Source: a virus
Direction: 5' to 3' (one strand)
Virus record (IMG/VR): IMGVR_UViG_3300022926_000007
Coordinates: 17,747 to 81,746 of that record
DNA length: 64,000 nucleotides
The notes beneath the pieces are model-generated. The model did no database searches. It saw only the letters and a program-made list of their open reading frames with translations, and had not been told where the DNA came from. Both the position numbers and the translations under genes were made by a program. Positions 33,781 to 42,177 of this stretch are shown one piece after another; within the stretch, counting starts at the first letter, position 1; each line of letters starts with the position of its first letter.

Positions 33781-35975
33781 AAGTCGTTTACTCTCTCAGC
33801 ATAGTTGTCAACATCAACATTTAATTTACCTGTGTAAATATTTTGATTACTATTATTACTTACATTATTGACATTGTTATTTGATACTGCCATAGCAGAA
33901 GCGGCCTGTGTTGATTGACCTGAATCTAATATGTCTTTTACACTTCTCAAATCATTTGGTTTAAACTTGTTCAAAACTGGTGAATCTGGTGGGTAATATT
34001 TACCATCTTCAGGATTTAAAACCATATTCATCATTCTATCTTTTGCTATATCTGCTCTTGTTTTAGGTTTTGTTTCTGTTGGTATATCACCGAATTGAGC
34101 ATTTTCTTCAGGCATTTTATTTTTATCCATAATTGCCATAGTAGCAGCCGATATAGGACTAACTTTTGCTAAACCTCTCAATACTGTTTTAAATTTAGAA
34201 AATATACTTTTCTTATCGCCTGGTTTTTGTGTTTCAGTCTGATCGCCAGCAGCATTTTCCATAGCAGCTTCTCCAGCAATATCGCCTGCTGTGCCTGCCT
34301 CTTCTCCTTGAAAACCTTTGAAGAAACCTTTAACTTTATCAAACATTGTTTTACCTGCTTCTTCGGTTCCTATTTTTTTAGCATCAGCATAAGCGTTTTG
34401 TTGTGCTCTATTAATAATCTCACTTGCTTTATTATTTCTAATCATACCATTAAAATATGCTGCTGAAGCAAATCCTAAATTTCTACCTCTGCCAAATATT
34501 TGATCTTGTACTTTATCAAATATTATCTTTTCAGCGTCTTTAGCTTTATCAGGATCATTTTTTAATAATTTTTGAAAGTCTTTATTTTTATATAATTCAT
34601 AGTAATATCCAAATATATCGTTATATAACTTCATATAACCATTTTTAGCAATTTCTTGTTCGGCATCATTTAAATTAATTTGACTAGTTTTTGATACAGC
34701 AAATTTCTTACCATCTTTTTCAATAATATCTTCGGTACTTCTAGCTCCTTCACCCTCTTTTAATTCTCTACTTTGACCAGCAAAAGTATCACCAAACATC
34801 ATTTTATCAAAATCAGCACTTGATTTTTGTCCTGCTTTAGTTTTTCCTAATTTCAATCTCTCTACCGCTAATATTGAAGCCATATCTCCTTCAACACCTG
34901 TAACTTTTCCACCCTCAACTTTTGCTGTAGCTGATAAATCAGGTTTTTTAGTCATATCAATGCCTTTTTTGGCCTCTTTCATTTCAGGTGCTTTCTCAGC
35001 TTCTTTACTTAAATCTTTAGGATTAAGTTTATCGTAATTATATTTTTTAGCCAGTTCTTCTTCATTTTTTTTCTTTTTAGCCGCTTCTGCTTCTTTTTCT
35101 GCTTTAGTTTTAAATAATCCTTTACCTAATTTAGAACCACCAAAACCACCTATTAAACCACCTATTAAACCACCGATTGCCGTACCTATTACAGGAACAA
35201 CAGAACCAATAGCAGCACCAGTAGCCGCTCCAGCAAGAGATCCAGCTACAGCACCTCCTGTTCCTACCATACTTTCTTGTGCCTCACTAGCGCCGTAATC
35301 ATCACCTTCAGCTTGTGATTTTTTCATATCAGAATAATCTAACATCAAAGATGGTATAGCAAATAGAGCAGATAAGACACCAGCTTTACCTGTAGCCATT
35401 TTTGATAAACCTCCTAAACTTCTTTTTCCTAATGCTTTTGCTGTACCACCTACACCTAATTTTTTAGCAGCTCTAGGGTCATAACCTTTATTTACACCAA
35501 AAAATCTTTCAGTACCTCCACCTAATTTTGAACCTCTTAATTTTAGTAATTGTTTAGCACCAGCAGTTCCAGCAGTACCTAGTCCTAAAAATGCTAATGC
35601 TTTACCCATAATCCCCATTCCACCACCTTCACCACTCATTGTTTTAGGTGAGCCTGTTACACCACTAGGACCCATAGCACCACCTCTTGCCATAGTTTTT
35701 TTTAGTTCTCTGGCTAATTCAGTTTGTTGATCTTTAGCTCTACGCTGTTTATCTCTTTCAAAACCTACCATAGCAGACATTGAATAAGATATTTTTTGTA
35801 AATGATTGTTTTGTTTTAAACTATTTTCTTTTAAATCAGATAATATTTTATTTTCTTTAATTTCAATATCTAAACTATCTTTATTACCCATAACACGTCT
35901 ACCACCTAAATTAGGTTTCATAGACTTAACTACTTCTTTTGCTAATTCGTCTTTTAGTACATATTGTTCGGGCAT
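33777..35975 (-). CDS. 29: Tail tape-measure/baseplate hub protein, gp29-like
   Basis: 732 aa. It has an N-terminal charged helical region, then a Gly/Ala-rich hydrophobic centre (residues about 225-290, GGAVAGSLAGAATGAAIGSV and GGLIGGLIGGFGGSKLG) and a Lys/Glu-rich middle with coiled-coil tendency. This is typical of tape-measure proteins, which set tail length and leave through the membrane with DNA. Position next to gp48 matches T4 gp29. The name is by context and composition. Confidence 0.65.
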   Translation of the reverse strand: MPEQYVLKDELAKEVVKSMKPNLGGRRVMGNKDSLDIEIKENKILSDLKENSLKQNNHLQKISYSMSAMVGFERDKQRRAKDQQTELARELKKTMARGGAMGPSGVTGSPKTMSGEGGGMGIMGKALAFLGLGTAGTAGAKQLLKLRGSKLGGGTERFFGVNKGYDPRAAKKLGVGGTAKALGKRSLGGLSKMATGKAGVLSALFAIPSLMLDYSDMKKSQAEGDDYGASEAQESMVGTGGAVAGSLAGAATGAAIGSVVPVIGTAIGGLIGGLIGGFGGSKLGKGLFKTKAEKEAEAAKKKKNEEELAKKYNYDKLNPKDLSKEAEKAPEMKEAKKGIDMTKKPDLSATAKVEGGKVTGVEGDMASILAVERLKLGKTKAGQKSSADFDKMMFGDTFAGQSRELKEGEGARSTEDIIEKDGKKFAVSKTSQINLNDAEQEIAKNGYMKLYNDIFGYYYELYKNKDFQKLLKNDPDKAKDAEKIIFDKVQDQIFGRGRNLGFASAAYFNGMIRNNKASEIINRAQQNAYADAKKIGTEEAGKTMFDKVKGFFKGFQGEEAGTAGDIAGEAAMENAAGDQTETQKPGDKKSIFSKFKTVLRGLAKVSPISAATMAIMDKNKMPEENAQFGDIPTETKPKTRADIAKDRMMNMVLNPEDGKYYPPDSPVLNKFKPNDLRSVKDILDSGQSTQAASAMAVSNNNVNNVSNNSNQNIYTGKLNVDVDNYAERVNDF

Positions 35976-35979
35976 TTAA

Positions 35980-36309
35980 TTATTTCTTATCTGATTTTGC
36001 TCTACTACCTGTGTATAGACCAAACCAAGCCGCTCCAGCACCAACTACGATTGATACTAAGCCTGATTGTTCCATAGTAGGACTTGATAAATTCATATAC
36101 CAAATTACTACTTTATATAATAGATAAATGTATGTAGATATAAACACTCTTGGAAATATTCTCCAACTATCTACTGCTCTTGCCAAATGAATTAATTTAG
36201 CGTATGGATTAGGTCCTAAATCTTTTACAGATGTGTCAACTTCTAATTCTACGTTTACTTTTTTTGATACCTCTTTTTTATCAGATGGTACTGTAATACT
36301 CTCTTCCAT
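35980..36309 (-). CDS. Membrane protein, holin candidate
   Basis: 109 aa. A hydrophilic N-terminus is followed by two hydrophobic helices (about residues 57-73 and 80-99: IYLLYKVVIWYMNL and GLVSIVVGAGAAWFGLYTGS) and a basic tail ending KSDKK. Size and two-helix topology fit a class II-type holin, and the phage carries separate lysins at 43385 and 47525. No direct homology to T4 holin is seen. Confidence 0.55.
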   Translation of the reverse strand: MEESITVPSDKKEVSKKVNVELEVDTSVKDLGPNPYAKLIHLARAVDSWRIFPRVFISTYIYLLYKVVIWYMNLSSPTMEQSGLVSIVVGAGAAWFGLYTGSRAKSDKK

Positions 36310-36494
36310 TACTTCATCTCCCTTTTTCTTTTATCACGCTCTTCTTTTAGATGAGCGACCAACAGATTGATATACACCTCCCTCTCCCAAGGCAACATAT
36401 TTTCTAACTCCGTCAATGAATATTTATGATGTTGCATCAAAGCAAAGTTAGTTTCAAAATAGTTTTGTAAACTATCGTGTGAGAGGGCTATCCG
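36309..36494 (-). CDS. gp26 -1 frame extension without its own start (probable frameshift product)
   Basis: 61 codons in the -1 frame relative to gp26, ending in TAA that overlaps the holin candidate ATG. It reads (R)IALSHDSLQNYFETNFALM, then QHHKYSLTELENMLPWEREV and a charged tail. The segment before ALM has no ATG, GTG or TTG; the only internal ATG (36437) would give 42 aa. The frame is reached by slippage at TTTTTTC. This layout resembles tail-assembly chaperone pairs of other phages. Confidence 0.65.
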   Translation of the reverse strand, partial: RIALSHDSLQNYFETNFALMQHHKYSLTELENMLPWEREVYINLLVAHLKEERDKRKREMK

Positions 36495-37204
36495 AAAAAA
36501 TCGTATAATCCTTCCAATGTTACCTTACTTTTAACATTGGTCTTTGGATTTACAACTTCTACCTCTTTTGTCAATTTAGGTGCCGTATCATAAAATCTCT
36601 TAATTTTATTTAATATTTGAGCATCTAAATTTTCTAAAAATTCGTTCATCTCCTCTTTAGTGTAATCAGAACCAGTATATGTTTTTTCACCATAATATAT
36701 TGTATCAATACCTCTTGCCATTATATTAAATAAGTCTGCTGTATCGGCCGCTGTTAAGTCTTTAATTTCCTCAACATCATCAATACTAGGATATCTTAAA
36801 AATATTCCTATTTTCTTATCTTTATCAATAACAATCTCATTTGAATGTTCTTCATCAACTTGAACCTCTATTTTAGTTAAGTCAATATCAACATCAGCAT
36901 AAGTTTCATTGTCATCAGGACATAATACTTTTAATTTTGAAATCTCACCTACTGACTTTGCTCGTATTTGTAAAAATACATATTCAAGGTCAAATAGTGG
37001 AGAGTTTTCTACATCAATAGTATTAAATGTACAAGATTTTACAATATCTTTTACAGCACGAATAAGTGCTTGTTGTCCACCATCTTCTAAAGCCAATAAT
37101 AAAACTTTTTCTTCTTTTACTAAAAAAGGTCTATATTCTATTTTTTGATCTTTAGAGGGAAGTGTCAACTCATATCTTGGCGCCTCAATTTTTGGTAAAG
37201 CCAT
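36488..37204 (-). CDS. 26: Baseplate hub/assembly protein gp26
   Basis: 238 aa (T4 gp26, 208 aa), T4_baseplate family. Recognised by LPKIEAPRYELTLPSKDQKI at the N-terminus, the FLVKEEKVLLLALEDG segment, and the C-terminal pattern MARGIDTIYYGEKTY...FLENL. The last codons are GAT TTT TTC GGA TAG, which contain a -1 slippery heptamer, so a longer fusion form is likely made as well. Confidence 0.85.
   Translation of the reverse strand: MALPKIEAPRYELTLPSKDQKIEYRPFLVKEEKVLLLALEDGGQQALIRAVKDIVKSCTFNTIDVENSPLFDLEYVFLQIRAKSVGEISKLKVLCPDDNETYADVDIDLTKIEVQVDEEHSNEIVIDKDKKIGIFLRYPSIDDVEEIKDLTAADTADLFNIMARGIDTIYYGEKTYTGSDYTKEEMNEFLENLDAQILNKIKRFYDTAPKLTKEVEVVNPKTNVKSKVTLEGLYDFFG
36494..36500 (-). promoter_or_regulatory. 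-1 ribosomal frameshift site TTTTTTC
   Basis: Minus strand T-TTT-TTC in the correct phase (X XXY YYZ) relative to gp26, two codons before its TAG. After slippage the ribosome reads CGG ATA GCC and continues for 61 codons. Confidence 0.65.
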
Positions 37205-37225
37205 AATTTACTCCTTCTATTTTAA

Positions 37226-38401
37226 TTATAAAAATGGTGGAAATACTCTTCCACCTGTTATTCTACCGATTGGTAAACCTCTCTTAACTTGATTTACTAC
37301 ATCACGTCCTGCTCTTCTTAATTCAGGAGGTAGTTTACTTAAAAACCCACTAGGTTTTTTAATAAGTGATTTCTTTTTACCTGCCAAAGGATTAACTGAA
37401 TATATTTGTGACGTTGGTAAAAACTGTCCTTCACCACCTTGACCTATATTCATATTATCTCCTATGCCTTCAAATTCTGGTTTTTCTGTTGAACCAAATC
37501 CAACTCCTGGCATACCATCAAGTGTCAAGTTTCTCCAAGTTCTATAAGCAAACGTGATTGGTAAATTGTGTACTGTCGCCGTATTACTATATTCTAAAGA
37601 GGCAGTACCAATTGTTTCAGGATAAACTTCAAACAATCTAACAGCATATGTAATTTGTGTAGCAACTTCGGCCTTGCCTGCTATATCATCACCACCTGAC
37701 TCTATTGTTTCAACTGAATTACCTAATTGGTAAATATCAATTGTACCAACATAATTATCATAGTAATTCATATTGTGGCTATCTATATCAAACATAGCCT
37801 TTTGCCAGTTTTCAAAAAATGATCTTTGTCTTAAATATTTGTCGCCATAAAAACTCATTTCTATTTGACCAGGAAAAGTGTATGATGTTGGCATTTTTCT
37901 TTGAGGACCATAAGTTATGTATTCTGTTGATTCTATATCTCTACTAGGAAATTCTGCCTTGTTACACATAGCATTAACGGTTCTTACCATTGTAGATGAT
38001 GTTAATTCATTAGGAGCAACTACACTTGTTTCACCACTATTTGAATCAAAAAGTAAACTATTTGGTAAATTAATTTGAACAATAAATCTATTTGTAAAAG
38101 CAAAACCCTCACCTTGGCCGACCATCGCTAAAAATCTGCCTATTGTTGTTTCTCCTTGTCGTCTTGTTTTTTTACTATCATCACCTGTTAAATCTGAACC
38201 TCTTTGTACTCTTGCTGATTTAGCACCTTTAGCCGCTTGAGCAATTCTAGCTTCTGCTGTATTTACAATTCTTTCACCTGATGGACCTGCTTCTCTACCA
38301 ATTCTAGGATCACTTTCAACATTATCTAAAGACTTATCCCTAGGTAAACCAAGTCTAATATCAAAATTTCCTATTCTTCGGCCGCCTTTTAAAATCGCCA
38401 T
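37226..38401 (-). CDS. Tail-tube-fold protein (gp54/gp19-like)
   Basis: 391 aa. After a basic N-terminal arm, residues about 100-300 look like a gp19-type tube domain: NRFIVQINLPNSL, CNKAEFPSRDIESTEYITYG, FPGQIEMSFYGDKYLRQRSF and ENWQKAMFDID, then LFEVYPETIG and WRNLTLDG. T4 gp54 (320 aa), the tube initiator, has this fold, and the location in the hub block favours that role. Gene identity is not certain. Confidence 0.65.
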   Translation of the reverse strand: MAILKGGRRIGNFDIRLGLPRDKSLDNVESDPRIGREAGPSGERIVNTAEARIAQAAKGAKSARVQRGSDLTGDDSKKTRRQGETTIGRFLAMVGQGEGFAFTNRFIVQINLPNSLLFDSNSGETSVVAPNELTSSTMVRTVNAMCNKAEFPSRDIESTEYITYGPQRKMPTSYTFPGQIEMSFYGDKYLRQRSFFENWQKAMFDIDSHNMNYYDNYVGTIDIYQLGNSVETIESGGDDIAGKAEVATQITYAVRLFEVYPETIGTASLEYSNTATVHNLPITFAYRTWRNLTLDGMPGVGFGSTEKPEFEGIGDNMNIGQGGEGQFLPTSQIYSVNPLAGKKKSLIKKPSGFLSKLPPELRRAGRDVVNQVKRGLPIGRITGGRVFPPFL

Positions 38402-38469
38402 TATTTACCTTTACATTGACATTGTTTTATGCCAAATATTTTTGCTATAATTTTTTTAATTGTTTTCAT
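38401..38469 (-). CDS. Tiny Cys-containing peptide
   Basis: 22 aa (MKTIKKIIAKIFGIKQCQCK plus two residues). The ATG overlaps the upstream stop (TAATG), AGGAG lies 10 bases before it, and its TAA ends right at the start of the next gene. An amphipathic basic helix followed by CxC. Translation is plausible by coupling; function unknown. Confidence 0.45.
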   Translation of the reverse strand: MKTIKKIIAKIFGIKQCQCKGK

Positions 38470-39020
38470 TAAATCATTCTCCTACTATCAGAATAAACTT
38501 TATTTGTTCCTGCTTTCTTAAATTGTTGTACAGGTAGATAAACAGCCAAAGCTGCCTCATCAAAATCTATTTTTAAAAACTGTGATCTCACGTGACTATA
38601 CAAATATTTTTTAATTGTTGGTTTTACTAAATTAATTCCTTTAACATCATCATAATTCGCTTCAAACTTTGTAGTTGATTTCATACCACCATCAGCAAAT
38701 TTTTGTAATCTTTGTAATAAGTTAAATCTTAACAAATATGGTAAATAGTGAAAATTTAAACCTAAAAAACCACCTTTAATTGGTTCAAGTGGTAAGACTA
38801 GTGGAAAAGTGTCATAATATGGTAGTTTCTGTTTTGTTTTAGGGTCATAAAAGAACATATTTAATCTACCAGCACTAGGTCTACCAATTAACTTACCTTG
38901 ATTCATTAACTTTCTGGCCGTCACTCTATCAGCGATAGAAGCTACATTACTTCTATACCAAGCTGCTGATTTTCTTATGCCACCTTGCTTATCTACAAGT
39001 GGATCTAGTATATTTGCCAT
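38469..39020 (-). CDS. Virion-region protein, unknown
   Basis: 183 aa. Starts MANILDPLVDKQGGIRKSAA and contains YYDTFPLVLPLEPIKGGFLG and NFHYLPYLLRFNLLQRL. No named T4 match, but it has its own late promoter and leads the tail block. It could be a virion-bound or tail-completion protein. Confidence 0.65.
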   Translation of the reverse strand: MANILDPLVDKQGGIRKSAAWYRSNVASIADRVTARKLMNQGKLIGRPSAGRLNMFFYDPKTKQKLPYYDTFPLVLPLEPIKGGFLGLNFHYLPYLLRFNLLQRLQKFADGGMKSTTKFEANYDDVKGINLVKPTIKKYLYSHVRSQFLKIDFDEAALAVYLPVQQFKKAGTNKVYSDSRRMI

Positions 39021-39025
39021 AACAA

Positions 39026-39033
39026 TATTTATA
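39026..39033 (-). promoter_or_regulatory. Late promoter TATAAATA
   Basis: Exact TATAAATA on the minus strand, 6 bases before the ATG of the 183-aa gene and right after the gp32 terminator. Confidence 0.7.
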
Positions 39034-39041
39034 CGCTGAAA

Positions 39042-39076
39042 ATAAAAAAAGAGGCCGTTATTTCTAACGGCCTCTT
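39042..39076 (-). terminator. Intrinsic terminator after gp32
   Basis: 12-bp stem AAGAGGCCGTTA/TAACGGCCTCTT with a GAAA tetraloop on the minus strand, followed by TTTTTTT. It cleanly separates the gp32 transcript from the late structural genes. Confidence 0.93.
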
Positions 39077-39102
39077 AAGCATTCAGTTATGAGAGAGATA
39101 GA

Positions 39103-39993
39103 TTACTCTTCCTCAGCTAATTTACTAAAGTAAGATAACGTATCGTCATCATCACTAGCTTCTGGTTGAGCACTAACTGGTGTGCTTTTCGCTGTATCGT
39201 TGGTTTTTGGCGGGAGGTTTGCATTTTCAACGGTACTAGCGTTTCTATCACCCGTAATTACCCTATTCAGTTTCTCTTTAAGTTCATCATAGGTTTTAAA
39301 ATTACTAGGGTCAAGGAAAGGTTTAAGAGCATATTGTTTTGACCAGATTTCTTTAATCTTGTCATCACTTTCAGCAAGAGTTGACACGCCTTCAAATTCA
39401 GACTTGTCATAGTTCCAATAACCATCAACTTTTCTGATTTTTAGTTTAAAGTTAGCACCTTTCCAAAAATCAAATGGGTTAATTGGTTGTTCATCATCAA
39501 ATGCTGGTTGCATCGCTTCAGTAATCTTATCAAATATCTTTTTACCAAATTTAAATAAAAATACTTTACCCTCATTTTCTGGATGTTTAGGGTCTGAAAC
39601 AACTAATATATTAGAGTAGTAAGATAATTTTCTTTTTCTTTTTCTTGCTATCTCTTTATCACTATCTAAACCTGTATTCCATAGTCTTGTATTTTCTTCT
39701 GACACAGGATCTTTTTGGCCTAGTGTTGTTAGTGAGTTCTCAATATACCAGCCACCTTTGTCTTGGAAAGCGTGTGACCAAATTCTTTGCCAAGGTAAAT
39801 CTTCACCCTCAACTGCCGGCAAAAATCTAATAACAGCATAACCGTTACCAGTTTTATCTAACTCTGGTTTCCAAAATCTGTCGTCTTGGTATTTGTTTTT
39901 ATTTGATTGATCTTCTGGAGCAAGATTTTGCTCTAGTGCTTTTGTAAGTTTGTCAAAATTACTTGACGAGCTTTTTAATGTTTCAAAGTCCAT
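39103..39993 (-). CDS. 32: Single-stranded DNA-binding protein gp32
   Basis: 296 aa (T4 gp32, 301 aa). The core YSNILVVSDPKHPENEGKVF then LFKFGKKIFDKITEAM is nearly superposable on T4 gp32; the C-terminus is acidic (DDDDTLSYFSKLAEEE), the protein-interaction tail. The zinc-binding Cys residues of T4 gp32 are absent, as I recall for cyanophage versions. It binds and protects ssDNA and organises replication/recombination proteins. Flanked by a strong RBS (AAGGAG), early and late promoters upstream and a terminator downstream. Confidence 0.95.
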   Translation of the reverse strand: MDFETLKSSSSNFDKLTKALEQNLAPEDQSNKNKYQDDRFWKPELDKTGNGYAVIRFLPAVEGEDLPWQRIWSHAFQDKGGWYIENSLTTLGQKDPVSEENTRLWNTGLDSDKEIARKRKRKLSYYSNILVVSDPKHPENEGKVFLFKFGKKIFDKITEAMQPAFDDEQPINPFDFWKGANFKLKIRKVDGYWNYDKSEFEGVSTLAESDDKIKEIWSKQYALKPFLDPSNFKTYDELKEKLNRVITGDRNASTVENANLPPKTNDTAKSTPVSAQPEASDDDDTLSYFSKLAEEE

Positions 39994-40038
39994 ATTTTCT
40001 CCTTATTACTTTGTATTCGTTGTATTTGTGTAGGCTGT

Positions 40039-40167
40039 TTAATCGCCTTCATTTTTATTTATAAGAGTTCTTGTTTTTTTTTTATTTTTCTTTGTAAAAA
40101 AGTTTTCAATGCTAGAAAAGAAATCATCAATAGCTCCTAAAATTCTATACATTATTTTATCAAACAT
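40039..40167 (-). CDS. Small protein upstream of gp32
   Basis: 42 aa (MFDKIMYRILGAIDDFFSSI, then a Lys-rich tail). AAGAGGT precedes the ATG. Likely a short amphipathic helix; unknown. The late promoter for gp32 lies within its coding sequence. Confidence 0.5.
   Translation of the reverse strand: MFDKIMYRILGAIDDFFSSIENFFTKKNKKKTRTLINKNEGD
40056..40063 (-). promoter_or_regulatory. Late promoter TATAAATA for gp32
   Basis: Exact TATAAATA 63 bases upstream of gp32, giving late expression in addition to the early promoter at 40390. Confidence 0.6.
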
Positions 40168-40380
40168 AATTACCTCTTAATATGTACCTGGTGGGACTTA
40201 TTGGTTTACCCACAAGCTTTCCAGAAGCGTCCAATCTAATTTTAGATGGTCTGTACTCACAGCAAAATAGTGTGTCTTCAGCCACTAGGCCGTAACCCTC
40301 ACTACCCTCGCCTTACACCCGCTTAAGCGTTGTTCAGCCACAAGGCCAATCAAAGTTCGAATCTTTAATTGTTTTAACAT
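40168..40380 (-). other. GC-richer leader with a repeated 15-mer and overlapping short ORFs
   Basis: Directly downstream of the early promoter. It starts with a hairpin (CAATTAAAG/CTTTGATTG around a 7-base loop) and has two copies of GGCCT(T/A)GTGGCTGAA at 40347-40333 and 40291-40277. A possible GTG-started frame of about 41 codons (VAEDTLFCCEYRPSKIRLDA...) ends on the ATG of the 42-aa gene; a second frame reads GLVAEQRLSGCKARVVRVTA. It may be a structured 5' leader of gp32 mRNA or carry small genes. Confidence 0.4.
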
Positions 40381-40389
40381 ATTCTGTAT

Positions 40390-40418
40390 AATATAACACA
40401 CTTTGACTAAAAAGTCAA
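40390..40418 (-). promoter_or_regulatory. Sigma70-type early promoter for the gp32 unit
   Basis: Minus strand TTGACT, 17 bases, TATATT. The -35 lies in an inverted repeat TTGACT/AGTCAA. Confidence 0.72.
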
Positions 40419-40421
40419 TGC

Positions 40422-41285
40422 TCATTTGATATTAAATCTCTTTTTAAATTCAGCCATATCAATATATTTTAGGTTTATGACCGTACCATCCCATTCTAAT
40501 ACAGGTTTATTAACTTCATTCATATCTCTTAAATTAGGGTTGACCTTGTAAAATTGTATCTTTTTATGTGTGTTTCTACCATTAAAGTCCCAAAATGTCT
40601 GTTTCCATTGTTGTACCCAATTGACACTTGGTGTAGGTGAGTGATCTGCCACAACATAATTGTCTGTGCCTTTGTACATATTGTTGACTTTACCAGTTGT
40701 ACTATTCAAATCGTGGCCAACTAGATAAATTTCATCAGGTTGTTCTTTGACACAGGCAATATAACCTGAAGTAGGACCAGCTGCCCAACCTGGATCTTTC
40801 TTTTTATCTAATATGTCATTTATACAATTTGACTTATCATTATCTTTTATCCAAGAAATCTTAATTGTTTTTTGTTGTACGTGTTTTTTTTGTTTTGATT
40901 TATCTTTTTTAATTATGTTCACAGCACCAGCCACACTTGAACCGTGCATTACAAAATGATTTGTTTCTGGTGTTCTTTTATTTTCATAAAAGGCGCCTTC
41001 TTCTCTTGCCAATTTTATATCATCTTCACTTACACCAGACTTAATCATATTTTCATATAGTTCAGCAGGTACTTTTGACCAGTTTCTAAAATAACATTCA
41101 TTTTCATATGGGTAATCACTATGATATATTTCGTGCATTATACCTTGGTCTACAGCTACTAATACATCTGGTGTAAAATCTCTATATAGGGCATTACAAC
41201 CATATATCTTACCGTGTTCTCTTAACTGTCTTAAATCTATACTTCTACGGCTTTCACCATTTCCAATACAAAATACTCTTTTCAT
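40422..41285 (-). CDS. Unknown protein inserted between gp32 and gp59
   Basis: 287 aa. It starts MKRVFCIGNGESRRSIDLRQ, with CNALYRDFTPDVLVAVDQGI; a GNGxSR loop after the first strand and a later DEIYLVGHDL suggest a Rossmann-like nucleotide- or sugar-binding enzyme, possibly a transferase. The reaction cannot be named. ATGA overlap with gp59 shows co-translation. T4 has no gene here. Confidence 0.65.
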   Translation of the reverse strand: MKRVFCIGNGESRRSIDLRQLREHGKIYGCNALYRDFTPDVLVAVDQGIMHEIYHSDYPYENECYFRNWSKVPAELYENMIKSGVSEDDIKLAREEGAFYENKRTPETNHFVMHGSSVAGAVNIIKKDKSKQKKHVQQKTIKISWIKDNDKSNCINDILDKKKDPGWAAGPTSGYIACVKEQPDEIYLVGHDLNSTTGKVNNMYKGTDNYVVADHSPTPSVNWVQQWKQTFWDFNGRNTHKKIQFYKVNPNLRDMNEVNKPVLEWDGTVINLKYIDMAEFKKRFNIK

Positions 41286-41893
41286 TTGTTTACAAATACA
41301 TCTTTCATAATCAGTTTACATTCTGTTTCATTAAACCGAATAAAAGGTTTTAGTCTGGTAAGCGTAGATGAGATTTTAGGCCATACAACTTTCTCGGTAA
41401 TTTTTTTATTCCAATTCTTACTAAACGATAAGATTTGGTCAAGCACAATGATGGTCTGCTGAGCCGCTCTTTTTTGAATAAGTAAACGTAAAAGTCGTGG
41501 ATGTTGTCCATTATGGCAAACGAAACCATCATCAAAACGAATATTATTCCGAATAAAGTCATCACTAATCCGTACGCAATCAGCCCTAAAATGGTAGGCA
41601 AATGCTTCTTTACGCTTTTTATAATCCAAGTAAACATCTCTACCATCTCTTTGTAAAAGATTACCAACCCATCCCTTGCTATCTGTAGCAAAGTTAGCAA
41701 CAAAGAAATCAAGTATATCATTTTGTCCATATTGTTTGCTCAGTTTGTGAAAGAAGTATCTATCATTTCTTTTGGTAAATGTTTCAAGTTTACAGTTGAC
41801 TTTTCCACCATATTGTATATAGTCATAATTTTTTGTGGTAAAATGTAGTTTAACACCCAAATAAACTTTAAATACATCAAACCCTCCATACAT
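41282..41893 (-). CDS. 59: Replicative helicase loader gp59
   Basis: 203 aa (T4 gp59, 217 aa). The N-terminus DVFKVYLGVKLHFTTKNYDY then IQYGGKVNCKLETFTKRNDR and YFFHKLSKQY matches T4 gp59 (KLYLMIKQHMNGKYDVIKYN, RRDKYFFQKLSEKY). It loads the helicase onto gp32-coated forks. Gene order 33-59-32 is as in T4 apart from the inserted 287-aa gene. Confidence 0.9.
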   Translation of the reverse strand: MYGGFDVFKVYLGVKLHFTTKNYDYIQYGGKVNCKLETFTKRNDRYFFHKLSKQYGQNDILDFFVANFATDSKGWVGNLLQRDGRDVYLDYKKRKEAFAYHFRADCVRISDDFIRNNIRFDDGFVCHNGQHPRLLRLLIQKRAAQQTIIVLDQILSFSKNWNKKITEKVVWPKISSTLTRLKPFIRFNETECKLIMKDVFVNK

Positions 41894-41896
41894 AAA

Positions 41897-42112
41897 TTAA
41901 ATAGGCAATTGGCCACACTTCGGATACTTTAACATCCTCTTATTGGTTGCTTCTAATTTGATTTTTTCTTTTAATGATTTTGAAATAAGTTTTGATACTG
42001 TGCCTGGATCTATTTCGTTTTCTTCACAAAATAATAGCACGGCGTCCATATGAGAACACCTTTTTTCTTTGACTAGACTTTCAATTTTTAAACTAAATTC
42101 TTTACTGTTCAT
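41897..42112 (-). CDS. 33: Late transcription co-activator gp33
   Basis: 71 aa from the ATG that has AAGG upstream; an in-frame GTG at 42145 lies in a hairpin loop and is unlikely. KIESLVKEKRCSHMDAVLLF then KLISKSLKEKIKLEA resembles gp33 of marine T4-like phages; T4 gp33 is 112 aa. With gp55 and the sliding clamp it directs RNA polymerase to TATAAATA promoters, which this window has in number. Synteny with gp59/gp32 supports the call. Confidence 0.75.
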   Translation of the reverse strand: MNSKEFSLKIESLVKEKRCSHMDAVLLFCEENEIDPGTVSKLISKSLKEKIKLEATNKRMLKYPKCGQLPI

Positions 42113-42128
42113 TTCACACCTTTCATAA

Positions 42129-42161
42129 ATGGGGGTTACTACCACTAGCGTTCACCCCCAT
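42129..42161 (-). promoter_or_regulatory. 5' leader stem-loop of gp33
   Basis: Perfect 8-bp stem ATGGGGGT/ACCCCCAT with a 17-base loop, starting about 10 bases after the predicted transcript start and ending 17 bases before the gp33 start codon. It may stabilise the mRNA or bind a repressor. Confidence 0.6.
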
Positions 42162-42177
42162 AGTTATAACCATTACC

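Noticed and set aside
40277-40347. Possible short CRISPR-like repeat pair
   Set aside because: Only two imperfect 15-base copies and no array or cas genes.
40321-40380. tRNA-like TTCGAAT loop in the gp32 leader
   Set aside because: It forms a simple hairpin only; no acceptor or anticodon arms can be built around it.
42113-42145. Longer gp33 N-terminus from GTG 42145
   Set aside because: The GTG lies in the loop of a stable hairpin and lacks a ribosome-binding site; ATG 42112 has one.
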